From Phycisphaerales bacterium (GTDB lineage Bacteria > Planctomycetota > Phycisphaerae > UBA1845 > Fen-1342): a stretch of 64,000 nucleotides of DNA. The DNA is taken from contig JALHJL010000022.1 of assembly GCA_022839625.1 (NCBI GenBank), positions 1-64,000 on the forward strand. The letters are read 5' to 3'. Shown here piece by piece: positions 52,839 through 61,561 of the stretch. The stretch's first letter is position 1. Every line of letters begins with the position of its first letter. Below the pieces are notes generated by a model that did no database searches, had not been told where the DNA came from, and saw only the letters and a list, made by a program, of their open reading frames with translations. The translations under genes and the position numbers were made by a program.

Positions 52839-53666
52839 TCAGTACCCGGACGGCATCCGCCGCCGCGGCCGGTTCTCCCGCTCCGCGCGGTCTGAGAACT
52901 CGTCCTCGTACGCACGGGTCGCCACAATCGGCGCGGCGGGCATGGTGTACGCGTTCATCACCGGTCCAACCGGGTAGAGCAGCTCGCGGATGCGGTGCCC
53001 GACCCACGCCAGCGGAGTCGGAGGCACCTGGATCACATCGCCTTCCTGGAGCAGGAAATCCTCCGTCAAGTCCCCGTGCTTCAACATGCGGTCCAGGTCG
53101 ATCTGGATCGTCCGGCGTTCGCCGGCATCGGCCGACGGACGAATGACCGAGATGTGCGAGCGCCACGCGAGGAACGTCGGCTGCGCCTCCGCGAGGGCCT
53201 TGAGCAGCGTGTCGCGTCCGGTGAACGGCCGCGGCCCGGCGCTGGTGACCTCGCCAAAGACGTAGTAGAACTGGCTGCGGTAGCTGGAGACCTGGACGAC
53301 GACGTCGGGCTCGACGTAATACCGCGCGAGAAGTCTCTTCAGCTTGGCCGCCGCCTCCTCCGTGGTGAGTCCCGCCAGGTCCACCTCGCCCAGCAGACGC
53401 AGGGCGATCTTGCCGTCCGAGCGAATCGTCTGCGTCGCCCCGTCCACTTCGGGCACGTCGGGCGAGTGAATCGTGATCGCGTCGGGCGGGCGCACCGTGT
53501 AGTGCCCCGCCGACACCTCGACCTCATGCGCGCGGAGAAACTCGACCAGTTGCTCGTGCCGGTTCGCACAGCCGGTCAGACACACCGTCGTCAACAGTGC
53601 CAGACCACCCGCCCGCACTCGTGTCCCGGCGGCCGCGCGTAAGGCTGCCCAACAGAAGGCTACCAT
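52839..53666 (-). CDS. Wza-like polysaccharide export lipoprotein
   Basis: The 275-residue protein starts after AAGGAA with a lipoprotein signal (lipobox CLTGC, C33). A Poly_export/SLBB domain follows (YTVRPPDAITIHSPDVPEVD, VFGEVTSAGPRPFTGRDTLL, LLQEGDVIQVPP). It would form the outer-membrane channel for the polymer. It is the first gene of the minus-strand export operon, with the Wzz-like gene 40 bp downstream. The plus-strand ATPase at 53900 is divergent. Confidence 0.88.
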   Translation of the reverse strand: MVAFCWAALRAAAGTRVRAGGLALLTTVCLTGCANRHEQLVEFLRAHEVEVSAGHYTVRPPDAITIHSPDVPEVDGATQTIRSDGKIALRLLGEVDLAGLTTEEAAAKLKRLLARYYVEPDVVVQVSSYRSQFYYVFGEVTSAGPRPFTGRDTLLKALAEAQPTFLAWRSHISVIRPSADAGERRTIQIDLDRMLKHGDLTEDFLLQEGDVIQVPPTPLAWVGHRIRELLYPVGPVMNAYTMPAAPIVATRAYEDEFSDRAERENRPRRRMPSGY

Positions 53667-53899
53667 CAAGAGTTTCCTTGGCTTCCTGTAGCCACAGCTC
53701 TTGCGATGTCCCGGCCCTCCGTGGCCGCCGTCCGTGCGTCCTGCCTGAATGCAGTTATCGACCATTCCCGGCTGCTCATAAAACTCGGTGGTATCGGAAC
53801 GTACGGCGCGGTTATCGGAGGTGGAACCCCTTCGGACGGACACCGTATTTCAGGACCCACCGCGCGTCACCGATAACAGGGGCGGACTCCGAGAACAAC

Positions 53900-55078
53900 A
53901 TGCTTCCGACTATGGAAACGCACCGCTATTTCGGACTGAGTGCCGCGCCGTTTGAAGGACCGCCCGACCCGCGCTTCTTCCACCGGGCGACCGGCCACGC
54001 CGAGACCCTCGCGACGCTGGAATACGCCGTCCACGCCGGAAAAGCCTGCACGCTCGTGCTGGGCGAATCCGGGTCCGGTAAAACGCTGCTTGCCCGCTTG
54101 CTCGCCGGCAGCGTCGCAGCGCGCAGCGACGTGTTGTGGGTACACGGGCTCGATCAGCCCGGAGAGGTACTCGTCGCGTCGATCTGCCGTGGGGACGGGC
54201 TCGGACCCTTGGGCATGCTGGGGGCAAGAAACGCGTCGGAAATCCCGCTCGCGCAGTGCCTGCCCGCCGCGGCCGGCTTGCGTGCTTCCCGCCCGGCTCG
54301 ACGCCGGTCCGTGGTTATCGTCGACGACGCCGACGGGCTGCGCCCGGCCCGGTGGGAGGAACTGCTGGCCCTGGTCGCACGACAGTCTCGTGTGCCCCTG
54401 CCGGTCACCACCGTGCTGTTTGGTCTGCCGTCGTTGCTGGAAACGCTGGCGGCGCCGCAGTTCGTGCGCCTGCACCGGCGGCTGTTCCGCATCTGCCACC
54501 TGGACCCGCTGACAGACCAGGACAGTGTAGCCTACGTTCGCCACCGTCTTGCCATTGCCGGCGGCAAGTCCGAGATCTTCACAACCGCGGCGCTCGCCCT
54601 GGTCTGTCGGATCGCAGCGGGGAACCCTGCGTTGCTCAACCAGCTTTGCGACAACGCCATGGTGGAGGCCTTCGGAGACGACCAGCGCTGTGTCGACGAG
54701 CCGCACGTCATCGCGGCCTGGCACAGCATGCAGGGCGAGCCCGAACCGAGCCAGCCAGTCCGCATGCCCACGCAAACCGCCGTCGGAATGGCACCCGGCA
54801 TGGCCCCTCCGCACGCCGGCAGCTGCGCGGCGCGGCGCGCTCGCCAGCAACGGGGTCGTAGCGGCGACCACTCACTCCTCAGCGAGCCGTCACTGCTGGC
54901 CAGGTTCGAGACCATCGCGGCCGACATCCGGTCCGCAGCAAACGACCCGCTGAATGAGCGCCTGCAAACCCTGGAGTCACGGCTCTCGGAAGCCTTTGAC
55001 CGCGTTCAGGAAGCGCGACAGCGGCCCCAGGCCGAAGACACGCCGGCGGCCAGCGCGCCCGAGTCCACGCCGTCGTAA
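53900..55078 (+). CDS. ExeA-like AAA ATPase (XrtA-associated type)
   Basis: The 392-residue protein begins YFGLSAAPFEGPPDPRFF, the typical start of ExeA/MSHA-biogenesis ATPases. Walker A is GESGSGKT (55-62) and Walker B VVIVDDAD (138-145). It matches the TIGR03015-type ATPase of PEP-CTERM/exopolysaccharide loci. The last 100 residues include a coiled-coil-like stretch. A second ATG at 53912 is a possible start. It is divergent from the Wza-like gene and leads the ABC permease gene by 12 bp. Confidence 0.85.
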   Translation: MLPTMETHRYFGLSAAPFEGPPDPRFFHRATGHAETLATLEYAVHAGKACTLVLGESGSGKTLLARLLAGSVAARSDVLWVHGLDQPGEVLVASICRGDGLGPLGMLGARNASEIPLAQCLPAAAGLRASRPARRRSVVIVDDADGLRPARWEELLALVARQSRVPLPVTTVLFGLPSLLETLAAPQFVRLHRRLFRICHLDPLTDQDSVAYVRHRLAIAGGKSEIFTTAALALVCRIAAGNPALLNQLCDNAMVEAFGDDQRCVDEPHVIAAWHSMQGEPEPSQPVRMPTQTAVGMAPGMAPPHAGSCAARRARQQRGRSGDHSLLSEPSLLARFETIAADIRSAANDPLNERLQTLESRLSEAFDRVQEARQRPQAEDTPAASAPESTPS

Positions 55079-55090
55079 CGGAGTCACGGA

Positions 55091-55972
55091 ATGGGCCGCC
55101 CGCTGACGAGCCTCACCCCCGCCGATGGGCGGGCGAGACGCCCACCCCAGCCGGCGAGTTGTATCGTGATCCAGCCCGCGGCTGACGCCCCCTGGCTCGA
55201 GGTGAAAGAGCTGTGGCGTTACCGCGAGCTGCTGGGGTTCCTGGCCTGGCGCGACCTGCGGGTGCGATACCGGCAAACGCTTCTGGGGGCAGCTTGGGCC
55301 TTGCTCGAGCCGTTCGTCAATGTGGTTCTCTTCACGCTGATCTTCCACCGCCTGGCCGGCCTGGAGTCCGGGGCGGTTCCCTACCCCGTCTACTGCTGCG
55401 CCGCGCTCGTGCTGTGGACGTTCTTCGGCCGCTCCCTGCGCTCGGCGACGGTCAGCCTGGTGGCGAACGCCGGCCTCGTGACGAAAGCGTACTTCCCGCG
55501 CCTGATTCTGCCGCTCGCGAGCCAGTTGGCCGCGGCCGTTGACTTCCTTTGTGCGCTGGCCATGTACTTCCTGCTGCTGGCTTACTACGGCGTTGCGCTG
55601 ACCCCGGCGGTACTCACCGTACCGCTGTGGGTGATGCTGGCGACCCTCAACGCGCTGGGCGTCGGGCTGGCGTTGGCTGCGGTCAACGTGCGGTTTCGCG
55701 ACGTGTCGCAGACCGTGCCGTTCCTGGTGCAGGTCTGGATGCTGGCTACGCCGGTCGCCTACCCGCTGGACGCCGTCCCGGACCGCTGGCTGGGCTTCTA
55801 CCTGCTCAATCCGATGGTGGGAGTCGTCGAGGCGATGCGCTGGGCGCTGCTGCCGGCCCACCCTTTCAATGCCAGCCTGCTGATCCCGAGCATCGTCATC
55901 GGGACGGCGCTGCTCGCGCTGGGCCTGGTGTGGTTCCGCGCCACCCAGCGGCGATTCGCGGACATCGTGTAG
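55091..55972 (+). CDS. ABC-2 type polysaccharide export permease (Wzm/TagG-like)
   Basis: The 293-residue protein has six membrane segments and the ABC-2 permease pattern (LGFLAWRDLRVRYRQTLLG, LNPMVGVVEAMRWALLP). It would export a lipid-linked glycan with an ATP-binding partner, but no Wzt-like ABC ATPase is in this window. The start is 12 bp after the ExeA-like gene. Confidence 0.85.
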   Translation: MGRPLTSLTPADGRARRPPQPASCIVIQPAADAPWLEVKELWRYRELLGFLAWRDLRVRYRQTLLGAAWALLEPFVNVVLFTLIFHRLAGLESGAVPYPVYCCAALVLWTFFGRSLRSATVSLVANAGLVTKAYFPRLILPLASQLAAAVDFLCALAMYFLLLAYYGVALTPAVLTVPLWVMLATLNALGVGLALAAVNVRFRDVSQTVPFLVQVWMLATPVAYPLDAVPDRWLGFYLLNPMVGVVEAMRWALLPAHPFNASLLIPSIVIGTALLALGLVWFRATQRRFADIV

Positions 55973-56023
55973 CGGCGGGCCCGGTTGTTGCCCGTCGGCC
56001 CCCTCCGTAGAATCGCGTCCGCC

Positions 56024-57475
56024 ATGCAAGCTCCCTGTCCGCCGCGGCGGATCGCGGCCACTCAATGCCGCCCATCGCTGCCCGCGCCGCACGTGGCACC
56101 GCGCTGGGCGCGCTGGCTCAGTGCGCTGTTGCTGCTCGGCGTTCTCCTGGGGCTGGTCCGCATCGCGGCAGGGCACATTCACCTCCGCAGTCCCGACTTC
56201 GAGTACTTCTACAAGAGCGGCGCCTGGCTCCTGCACCATGGCGCGCTCGATCCCGGCTACGACCTGATTCACGGCCGCGCCGTGCCGCGCGGGACACTGG
56301 ACTGGTACTGGCCCGTCGTGCCCCGGCTCATGTCCATCCTCGCCCTGCTGCCGTACAACGCGGCGGGGTACGTCTGGCTTGCAGTGAACATCGCCGCACT
56401 GGTATTGACCGTGCGGATGCTGGGGCGCCGCCTCAGCGGCCTGCCCCCGCAGGATTGGCCGGTCACGCAGCTCATACCGGTTCTGCTCCTGATGCCGTAC
56501 TGGCTGTGGGAGTTTCGGCTGAACCAGATCAACATCCTGACGCTGTCGATGCTGGTGGGCAGCTACGTTTGCTGGGAACGCGGCCGCCGGCTTCGGGCCG
56601 GGCTGTGGCTCGGCGTCGCGGTGTTGTTGAAGCTCACCCCGGCCCTGTTCCTGCTGTGGTTCGCGCTGAAGCGGCAGTACCGCACGGTCGCAAGCGCGTT
56701 GCTGGTGATCGTCCTGGCCGGTCCGGTCGCGGACGTCATCGCCTTCGGCCCCGCGGACAGCGTCGCGGTATACCGCGCCTGGCTGCACCGGGCCGTTACG
56801 GTCGGCTCCCACCGCGGGCTCGTCCTGAACCAGCTTGAGACCGATTGGCGGAACCAGGGCGTCGGGGTCGTGCTCAGCCGCTGGCTGCACCCCACCAACT
56901 ACAACACCCACTTCGACAACGACCCGCGAATCCAGGCGGACTACGCGCACCTGCTGCCCGCGACCATGAACGTGGCCGACCTTCCGCTGCGGACCGTCGC
57001 CAACGTGGCCACCGTCGTGCTCGCCGCCCCCCTCCTGGCCCTGTGCTGGCTCGCGCGTCGTCCGGCGTCGCGCCTCACGCGGTGGCAGTTGCGCTTCGAG
57101 TGGGCGCTGTTCGTGCTGGCGATGCTCTGGTGTATGCCGGTCGTACGCCGCTACCACCTCATCGCCGCGCTGCCGGTTCTCACGTTGCTGGCCTCCGGCG
57201 TGCACTACAGCGGTCATTCCAGCGGCTGGTCGCGGTTGGCGCTCGCCAGCATCGGGGCGGCACTGCTGGCACAACTGACGTTGCTGTCTACCAGAGCCGA
57301 GGCCGCCGGCGTCTTGTTGTTGTCGCTCGTAGTGCTGGCGACGCCGCTCGCGGTGATGCTGGTTCGCCTGGGTCGCAGGCCCGACTTGCTGTCCGAGCCG
57401 CACTTCACGCCGGAACACCCCGCGGGCACCGGGCCGGGTCTGCGAGCGCCGGCCTCTGCCGCGGCTCCGGCCTGA
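56024..57475 (+). CDS. GT87-like membrane glycosyltransferase (DUF2029)
   Basis: The 483-residue protein has about ten membrane segments. RSPDFEYFYKSGAWLLHHG provides the conserved Asp and YWPVVPRLMSILALLPYNAA, LNQINILTLSMLVGSYVCWE and KLTPALFLLWF follow, matching the GT87 pattern. It is a paralog of the genes at 41482 and 57498. Its start is 51 bp after the permease stop. Confidence 0.8.
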   Translation: MQAPCPPRRIAATQCRPSLPAPHVAPRWARWLSALLLLGVLLGLVRIAAGHIHLRSPDFEYFYKSGAWLLHHGALDPGYDLIHGRAVPRGTLDWYWPVVPRLMSILALLPYNAAGYVWLAVNIAALVLTVRMLGRRLSGLPPQDWPVTQLIPVLLLMPYWLWEFRLNQINILTLSMLVGSYVCWERGRRLRAGLWLGVAVLLKLTPALFLLWFALKRQYRTVASALLVIVLAGPVADVIAFGPADSVAVYRAWLHRAVTVGSHRGLVLNQLETDWRNQGVGVVLSRWLHPTNYNTHFDNDPRIQADYAHLLPATMNVADLPLRTVANVATVVLAAPLLALCWLARRPASRLTRWQLRFEWALFVLAMLWCMPVVRRYHLIAALPVLTLLASGVHYSGHSSGWSRLALASIGAALLAQLTLLSTRAEAAGVLLLSLVVLATPLAVMLVRLGRRPDLLSEPHFTPEHPAGTGPGLRAPASAAAPA

Positions 57476-57497
57476 CAGAGGAGAGCTGCGAGCATCC

Positions 57498-58775
57498 ATG
57501 TCCCAACACGTTTGGCACGAGCGAGTCGTGAATTGGGGGTTGGTAGCTCTGCTCGTGGGCGTCGGCGTGCTGTCCTTCGACCGGGCGTCGCGCGGGCGCT
57601 TCGACTTCCACCACTTCTACGCGGACGCACGGTACGTGTGGGAACACGGGGCGCTGAACCCGGATGTGCCCAGGTACACGCGGGCCGAAGAAGACCGGCA
57701 GCTACTTTTCTATCTGCCCGTCGTCCCCCTGGGGCTCGCCCCGCTCACCGCCTTTGGACAAACACCGGCGGCGCTGCTGTGGTCGGCGGCGCAGGTGGCG
57801 GCCCTGGGATACAGCCTGCGAGTGCTGCGGCGGTGGACCGCGCCCGCCGGCGAACCGGCCCCCTGGAGCTTCGCTCTGGCCGTCGCACTCGCGCTTCCCG
57901 CGCTCATCAACACCGCCCAGTTCAACCAGCTCAGCTACTTCGTGCTCGCGCTGGTGCTGGCCGGCACCTGCGCGCTCGACAAGGACCGGCCGTGGGCGGC
58001 GGGCGCTGCATTCGCCGCGGCCGCGGTGCTCAAGTTGCTGCCGGTCGTCGTGCTCCCTTGGCTGATGCTGAAGCGGCGTTGGTCGGCGGTGGCCGCCTTT
58101 GTCGCCACCGGCGTCCTCGTCGCGCTGCTCCCGCCGCTGGTCGCCTTCGGGCCGCAGCGCGCCCTGGAGTATCACCGGCAATGGTGGCAGATCAACGTGC
58201 GGGGGGATTCGGCCGGCGGGCTGCTGAACATGGAGTTGCCCGAGCATTTCATCGACCACCGCAACCAGTCCATCTCGCAGGTGCTCGCCCGCTGGACGTG
58301 GCCACAGCATCGTTTCGCCGCCGCGTGGCAGCCGGTGCAGCTCAGCCCGCGGAACAGCGAACGGCTGGCCTGGGGGATTGCAGTGCTGCTGGCGGGAGGG
58401 CTCCTCTGGGCGACCCGCCGGCCTTGGCAGCAGCTTTCCGATGCACGCCGGCACGCGGAGCTGGCGGCCTACGCGCTGGGGATGCTGGTATTCTCGCCGC
58501 TGTTGCGGCAGTACTACCTCGTCTGGGCGCTCCCGGCGTTGGTTCTGCTTGCGAAGACGGCCCGGACCACGGCACCCGCGCCCGCCGGCGCCGCGCCTCG
58601 GTTGGCACGGGCCGGGTTAGGCGTGTGGGTCGTCGGCATGTTGGCGTGGGCGTGGCCGCCGCCACGACTTCTCGGCGCGCACTTGCTGATGCTCGTCGCA
58701 ATGGGTTTCTTCCTACTGTGGGCCACAAGAGTCCCCGCAGGGGGTCGCGGCGCCACGACCGAAACGCGCTCCTGA
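57498..58775 (+). CDS. GT87-like membrane glycosyltransferase (DUF2029)
   Basis: This 425-residue protein has about ten membrane segments. FDFHHFYADARYVWEHGALN holds the conserved Asp/His region, and LFYLPVVPLGLAPLTAFGQT, INTAQFNQLSYFVLALVLAG and KLLPVVVLPWLMLKRRW give the family pattern. It directly follows its paralog (22 bp gap), so the pair arose by tandem duplication. Confidence 0.8.
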   Translation: MSQHVWHERVVNWGLVALLVGVGVLSFDRASRGRFDFHHFYADARYVWEHGALNPDVPRYTRAEEDRQLLFYLPVVPLGLAPLTAFGQTPAALLWSAAQVAALGYSLRVLRRWTAPAGEPAPWSFALAVALALPALINTAQFNQLSYFVLALVLAGTCALDKDRPWAAGAAFAAAAVLKLLPVVVLPWLMLKRRWSAVAAFVATGVLVALLPPLVAFGPQRALEYHRQWWQINVRGDSAGGLLNMELPEHFIDHRNQSISQVLARWTWPQHRFAAAWQPVQLSPRNSERLAWGIAVLLAGGLLWATRRPWQQLSDARRHAELAAYALGMLVFSPLLRQYYLVWALPALVLLAKTARTTAPAPAGAAPRLARAGLGVWVVGMLAWAWPPPRLLGAHLLMLVAMGFFLLWATRVPAGGRGATTETRS

Positions 58776-58896
58776 GCACGGTGCGCGACCCCTTGGGCAA
58801 TGGGCCGATTGCCGCTACACTGTCCTGGCAGCCGTTGAGAGGCTCGCAGCCGCGCCGCCCCCCCAGCGAGGGACGCCGCGCACCGGGACGCGATGC

Positions 58897-59511
58897 TTGT
58901 CCGATACACCCGTACAACGTTTCTACCGCGTTCAGGCGTGCCTCTACGACTGCACGCGCTGGATGATCCTGCATGGGCGACGACGGGCGGCCGCGCATCT
59001 CAAACTGCGGCCCGACAGCTCCGTGTTGGAGATCGGGTGCGGGACGGGGCTTAACTTCCGGTACCTCCTGGAATACCTCGACCCGGCCGCCGGCCGGTTG
59101 ACCGGCGTCGATTTCTCCGCACCGATGCTACGGCGGGCCGCGCGGCGCGTCGCACGTCACCGGTGGCCGAACGTGGAGCTCATCGAGGCCGACGCTGCCC
59201 GCCTCGCGCTCGACCGCCAGTTTGACGCCATCTTCTTCGGCTACAGCCTGACCATGATCCCGGATTGGACGGGCGCGCTGGCGCGGGCGGATGAACACCT
59301 GGGGCCGCGCGGCACGCTCGTGGTCCTGGACTTCGGCCGTTTCCGCCGCTGGGGGCCCCTCGGGCCGCTCATGCGCGGCTGGCTTCGCCTCAACCACGTG
59401 GATACGTCCCGGCCGTACGCGGACGGGGTGCGCAAGCAGTTCGAGCGGGTCGAGGTACACGACTGGCTCGGCGGGTACAACTTCATCGCCGTGGGCCGCA
59501 AAGGGTACTGA
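58897..59511 (+). CDS. btaB: DAG homoserine N-methyltransferase (BtaB-like)
   Basis: The 204-residue SAM methyltransferase has VLEIGCGTGLNFRYLLEYL (43-61), GVDFSAPMLRRA and FGYSLTMIPDW as its core motifs. With btaA, encoded 2 bp downstream, it would make the betaine lipid DGTS by three N-methylations of the homoserine head group. The TTG start at 58897 gives the expected N-terminus (SDTPVQRFYRVQACLYDCTR). Confidence 0.85.
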   Translation: MSDTPVQRFYRVQACLYDCTRWMILHGRRRAAAHLKLRPDSSVLEIGCGTGLNFRYLLEYLDPAAGRLTGVDFSAPMLRRAARRVARHRWPNVELIEADAARLALDRQFDAIFFGYSLTMIPDWTGALARADEHLGPRGTLVVLDFGRFRRWGPLGPLMRGWLRLNHVDTSRPYADGVRKQFERVEVHDWLGGYNFIAVGRKGY

Positions 59512-59513
59512 GC

Positions 59514-60677
59514 ATGCACAATGTCCTGCACATGTCGGTCCGCGAGCAGCGCGGCCTGTTGGAGCGCATCGTCTTCCACGGCATCGTGTTCAACATGTCG
59601 TGGGAAGACCCGGAGATGGACCGCCAAGCCCTGCGGCTGACGCCCGACGACACGGTCGTGTCGATCAGCTCGGCCGGCTGCAATCCGCTCAACTTCCTGT
59701 GCCAGAGCCCCAGGCGGCTGATCTGCGTGGACGGGAACCCCGCTCAAAACGCGATTCTGGAACTCAAGCTCGCCGGCCTCAAGTCGCTGGATCACCCGAC
59801 GTTCTTCGACATCTTCGCAGCGCGCCACCCAAGCGTCGCCACCCGCGTCTACCGCCCCCACTTGCGTCCGCACCTCTCGCCCTGGTCGCAGGAGTTCTGG
59901 GACAAGAACCTGTGGATGGTCGCGCGCGGACTCTACAACTTCGGCCGGATGGGGCTGTTCTGCCGGATTCTGCGGCGTTTCTTCGGGCTGCTGGGCATCC
60001 AGCGCGGGCACATCGAAGGCTTCTTCGAGCTGCGCACGCTGGAGGAGCAGGAAGCGTGGTATCGCAAGCACGCCGCCCCGAAGCTCTGGGGACCCTGGTC
60101 GCGCCGGTTCGTCATGTTTCGGCCGCTGCTCTACCTGCCCGGCGTGCACCCCGAGCAATACCGCCTGGTCAACGGCCGGCACGACATGTACGAGTTCGTG
60201 AAGGAGCGCGTCGAGTACGCCCTGACCAAGGTGCCCATCTACGACAACTACTTCCTCAGCCAGGCGGTCACCGGCCGCTTCCGCGGCGAGCGCGTGCCGC
60301 CCTATCTGCTCGAAGAGAACTTCGCGACCTTGCGCGACAACGTGGACCGCGTGCTCGTGGTCAACGGCTGGCTGGGGCCGTTTCTCGATACACAACCGGC
60401 GGGCTCGATCACCAAGTTCAACCTGCTCGACATCTTCGACTGGATGTCCATGGAGATGTTCGAAGCAACCTTGAAGAGCGTCCTGCGCGCGGCCGCGCCG
60501 GGCGCAACGCTCATCTATCGCAGCGGCAGCTACCACCTCGACCCGCCGCCGTCGATTCTGGCGCACGTCGAACGTCAGGATGACCTGGCCCGGCGCCTCT
60601 TCGCCCGCGACCGGTCGGCGACGTACGGCAGCTTCTACGTTCTGACCGTCAAGAACGGCCAGGCCGCCGGCGTGTAG
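59514..60677 (+). CDS. btaA: SAM:diacylglycerol 3-amino-3-carboxypropyltransferase (BtaA-like, DUF3419)
   Basis: This 387-residue protein matches BtaA: FNMSWEDPEMDRQALRL, VVSISSAGCNPLNFLCQSP, RLICVDGNPAQNAILELKL and FNLLDIFDWMSMEMFEATL are family hallmarks. It transfers the aminocarboxypropyl group of SAM to diacylglycerol, the first step of DGTS synthesis. It follows btaB with a 2-bp gap, so the two form an operon. Confidence 0.9.
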   Translation: MHNVLHMSVREQRGLLERIVFHGIVFNMSWEDPEMDRQALRLTPDDTVVSISSAGCNPLNFLCQSPRRLICVDGNPAQNAILELKLAGLKSLDHPTFFDIFAARHPSVATRVYRPHLRPHLSPWSQEFWDKNLWMVARGLYNFGRMGLFCRILRRFFGLLGIQRGHIEGFFELRTLEEQEAWYRKHAAPKLWGPWSRRFVMFRPLLYLPGVHPEQYRLVNGRHDMYEFVKERVEYALTKVPIYDNYFLSQAVTGRFRGERVPPYLLEENFATLRDNVDRVLVVNGWLGPFLDTQPAGSITKFNLLDIFDWMSMEMFEATLKSVLRAAAPGATLIYRSGSYHLDPPPSILAHVERQDDLARRLFARDRSATYGSFYVLTVKNGQAAGV

Positions 60678-60689
60678 CGTAGCGATTAC

Positions 60690-60722
60690 GGCCCGCGCTC
60701 GCCGTCGTCGGCAGCGCGGGCC
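60690..60722 (+). terminator. Hairpin after btaA
   Basis: GGCCCGCGCT (60690-60699) and AGCGCGGGCC (60713-60722) form a perfect 10-bp stem with a 13-nt loop, 12 bp after the btaA stop. There is no U-run. It could also serve the convergent dockerin remnant. Confidence 0.45.
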
Positions 60723-60761
60723 GGTAGCGTGTTCGACTTACCCCGTTCCGTTCTCCGCCGA

Positions 60762-61120
60762 TCATCCGTTCCCGAGAATCAGGGCGACAAAGGGGGCGAT
60801 GTCACTGAAGCTGCCCTGGCCGTACGTCCCGTCGCCGTTGATGTCGCCGATCGTGGGCGGGCAGTCGGGATACGTCGCCTGCCAACCCGCGAAGTTCGAC
60901 AAGTACTGCACGAACGGATTGACGTCACCGTTGTTCAAAACGCCGTCGCAGTTCAGGTCGCCCGGCGGATAGGTCACCGTGATCGTGACGTTGTTGGGGT
61001 TGTAGGCCACATTGTACGTGCCCGGCCCCGTTACCCTGGTGAACTGGCCGCTCAACGAGGCCGCCGTCAGTATCACGAAAGACTGACCATCGACCGGCCG
61101 GAAGCCGCTCGGTCCAACTG
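60762..61120 (-). pseudogene. C-terminal remnant of a secreted dockerin-like protein
   Basis: Read on the minus strand, this encodes GFRPVDGQSFVILTAASLSG and TYNVAYNPNNVTITVTYPPG, like the last beta-domain of large repeat-rich secreted proteins, then dockerin-like GDLNCDGVLNNGDVNPF and GDINGDGTYGQGSFSDIAPF. Upstream the frame degrades into repeat-derived sequence (61265-61320) and collides with DUF3343, so no start or signal peptide remains. It is probably the end of a much longer lost gene. Confidence 0.6.
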
Positions 61121-61264
61121 GTGCCACGGTCCGACGCTGAGCCCAGGCCCAGCAGGCAACGACACCCAACCAGTCGCTGTGCCCGTTGCCCGTACAGTAG
61201 TTCCTGGCCTCGCAGATATACCTTTCTGACAGAAAGACAGACCCCACCACGGGAATTGGCGGTT

Positions 61265-61320
61265 CGCCACCCCGCCCGCCGGGTCGCCACAGACGACTCG
61301 CCGCGGCGAGTCGCCCCCTA
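61265..61320. repeat. Partial relative of the 65-bp multi-hairpin repeat
   Basis: CCCGCCGGGTCGCCACAGAC is followed by a perfect 18-bp palindrome GACTCGCCGCGGCGAGTC (61295-61312). The order CCCGCC, GGTCGC-CACAG, GACTCGC-GGCGAG matches part of the units at 32871 and 33974. It sits between the dockerin remnant and the selenium operon. Confidence 0.6.
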
Positions 61321-61336
61321 CCAGTAGCGCTCTCGC

Positions 61337-61561
61337 TTACCCCAGCCTCTCGACCCGGTCGAATACCACCCCAGCCGCCCCGAGCGCCTCCAGGCTCGCG
61401 GCTTGGTCGGACGCCGCAATTCGGACGGCTGACCCGCAATCGCTGCTAAGATGCCGCGGCGTGGGGATCATCTTCACGGCCAGGCCCGCCCGCCGCAGCA
61501 CGCGCTCGGCGTACACGGCGTGACTCGTGCTGTGAAACAGGATGACCGCGAACTCAGCCAT
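61337..61561 (-). CDS. DUF3343 protein of the selenium locus
   Basis: The 74-residue protein (MAEFAVILFHSTSHAVYAER, MIPTPRHLSSDCGSAVRIAA) matches DUF3343. Members are encoded beside SelD, YedE/YedF and class V aminotransferases in genomes that use selenium; the reaction is unknown. The Cys in SSDCG is a family hallmark. The start at 61561 overlaps the aminotransferase stop by 8 bp. Confidence 0.85.
   Translation of the reverse strand: MAEFAVILFHSTSHAVYAERVLRRAGLAVKMIPTPRHLSSDCGSAVRIAASDQAASLEALGAAGVVFDRVERLG

Noticed and set aside
54977..57499. 840-residue minus-strand frame
   Set aside because: Its low-complexity, Gln/Arg/Gly-rich translation is the mirror of the permease and GT87 genes; GC-rich DNA gives long shadow frames.
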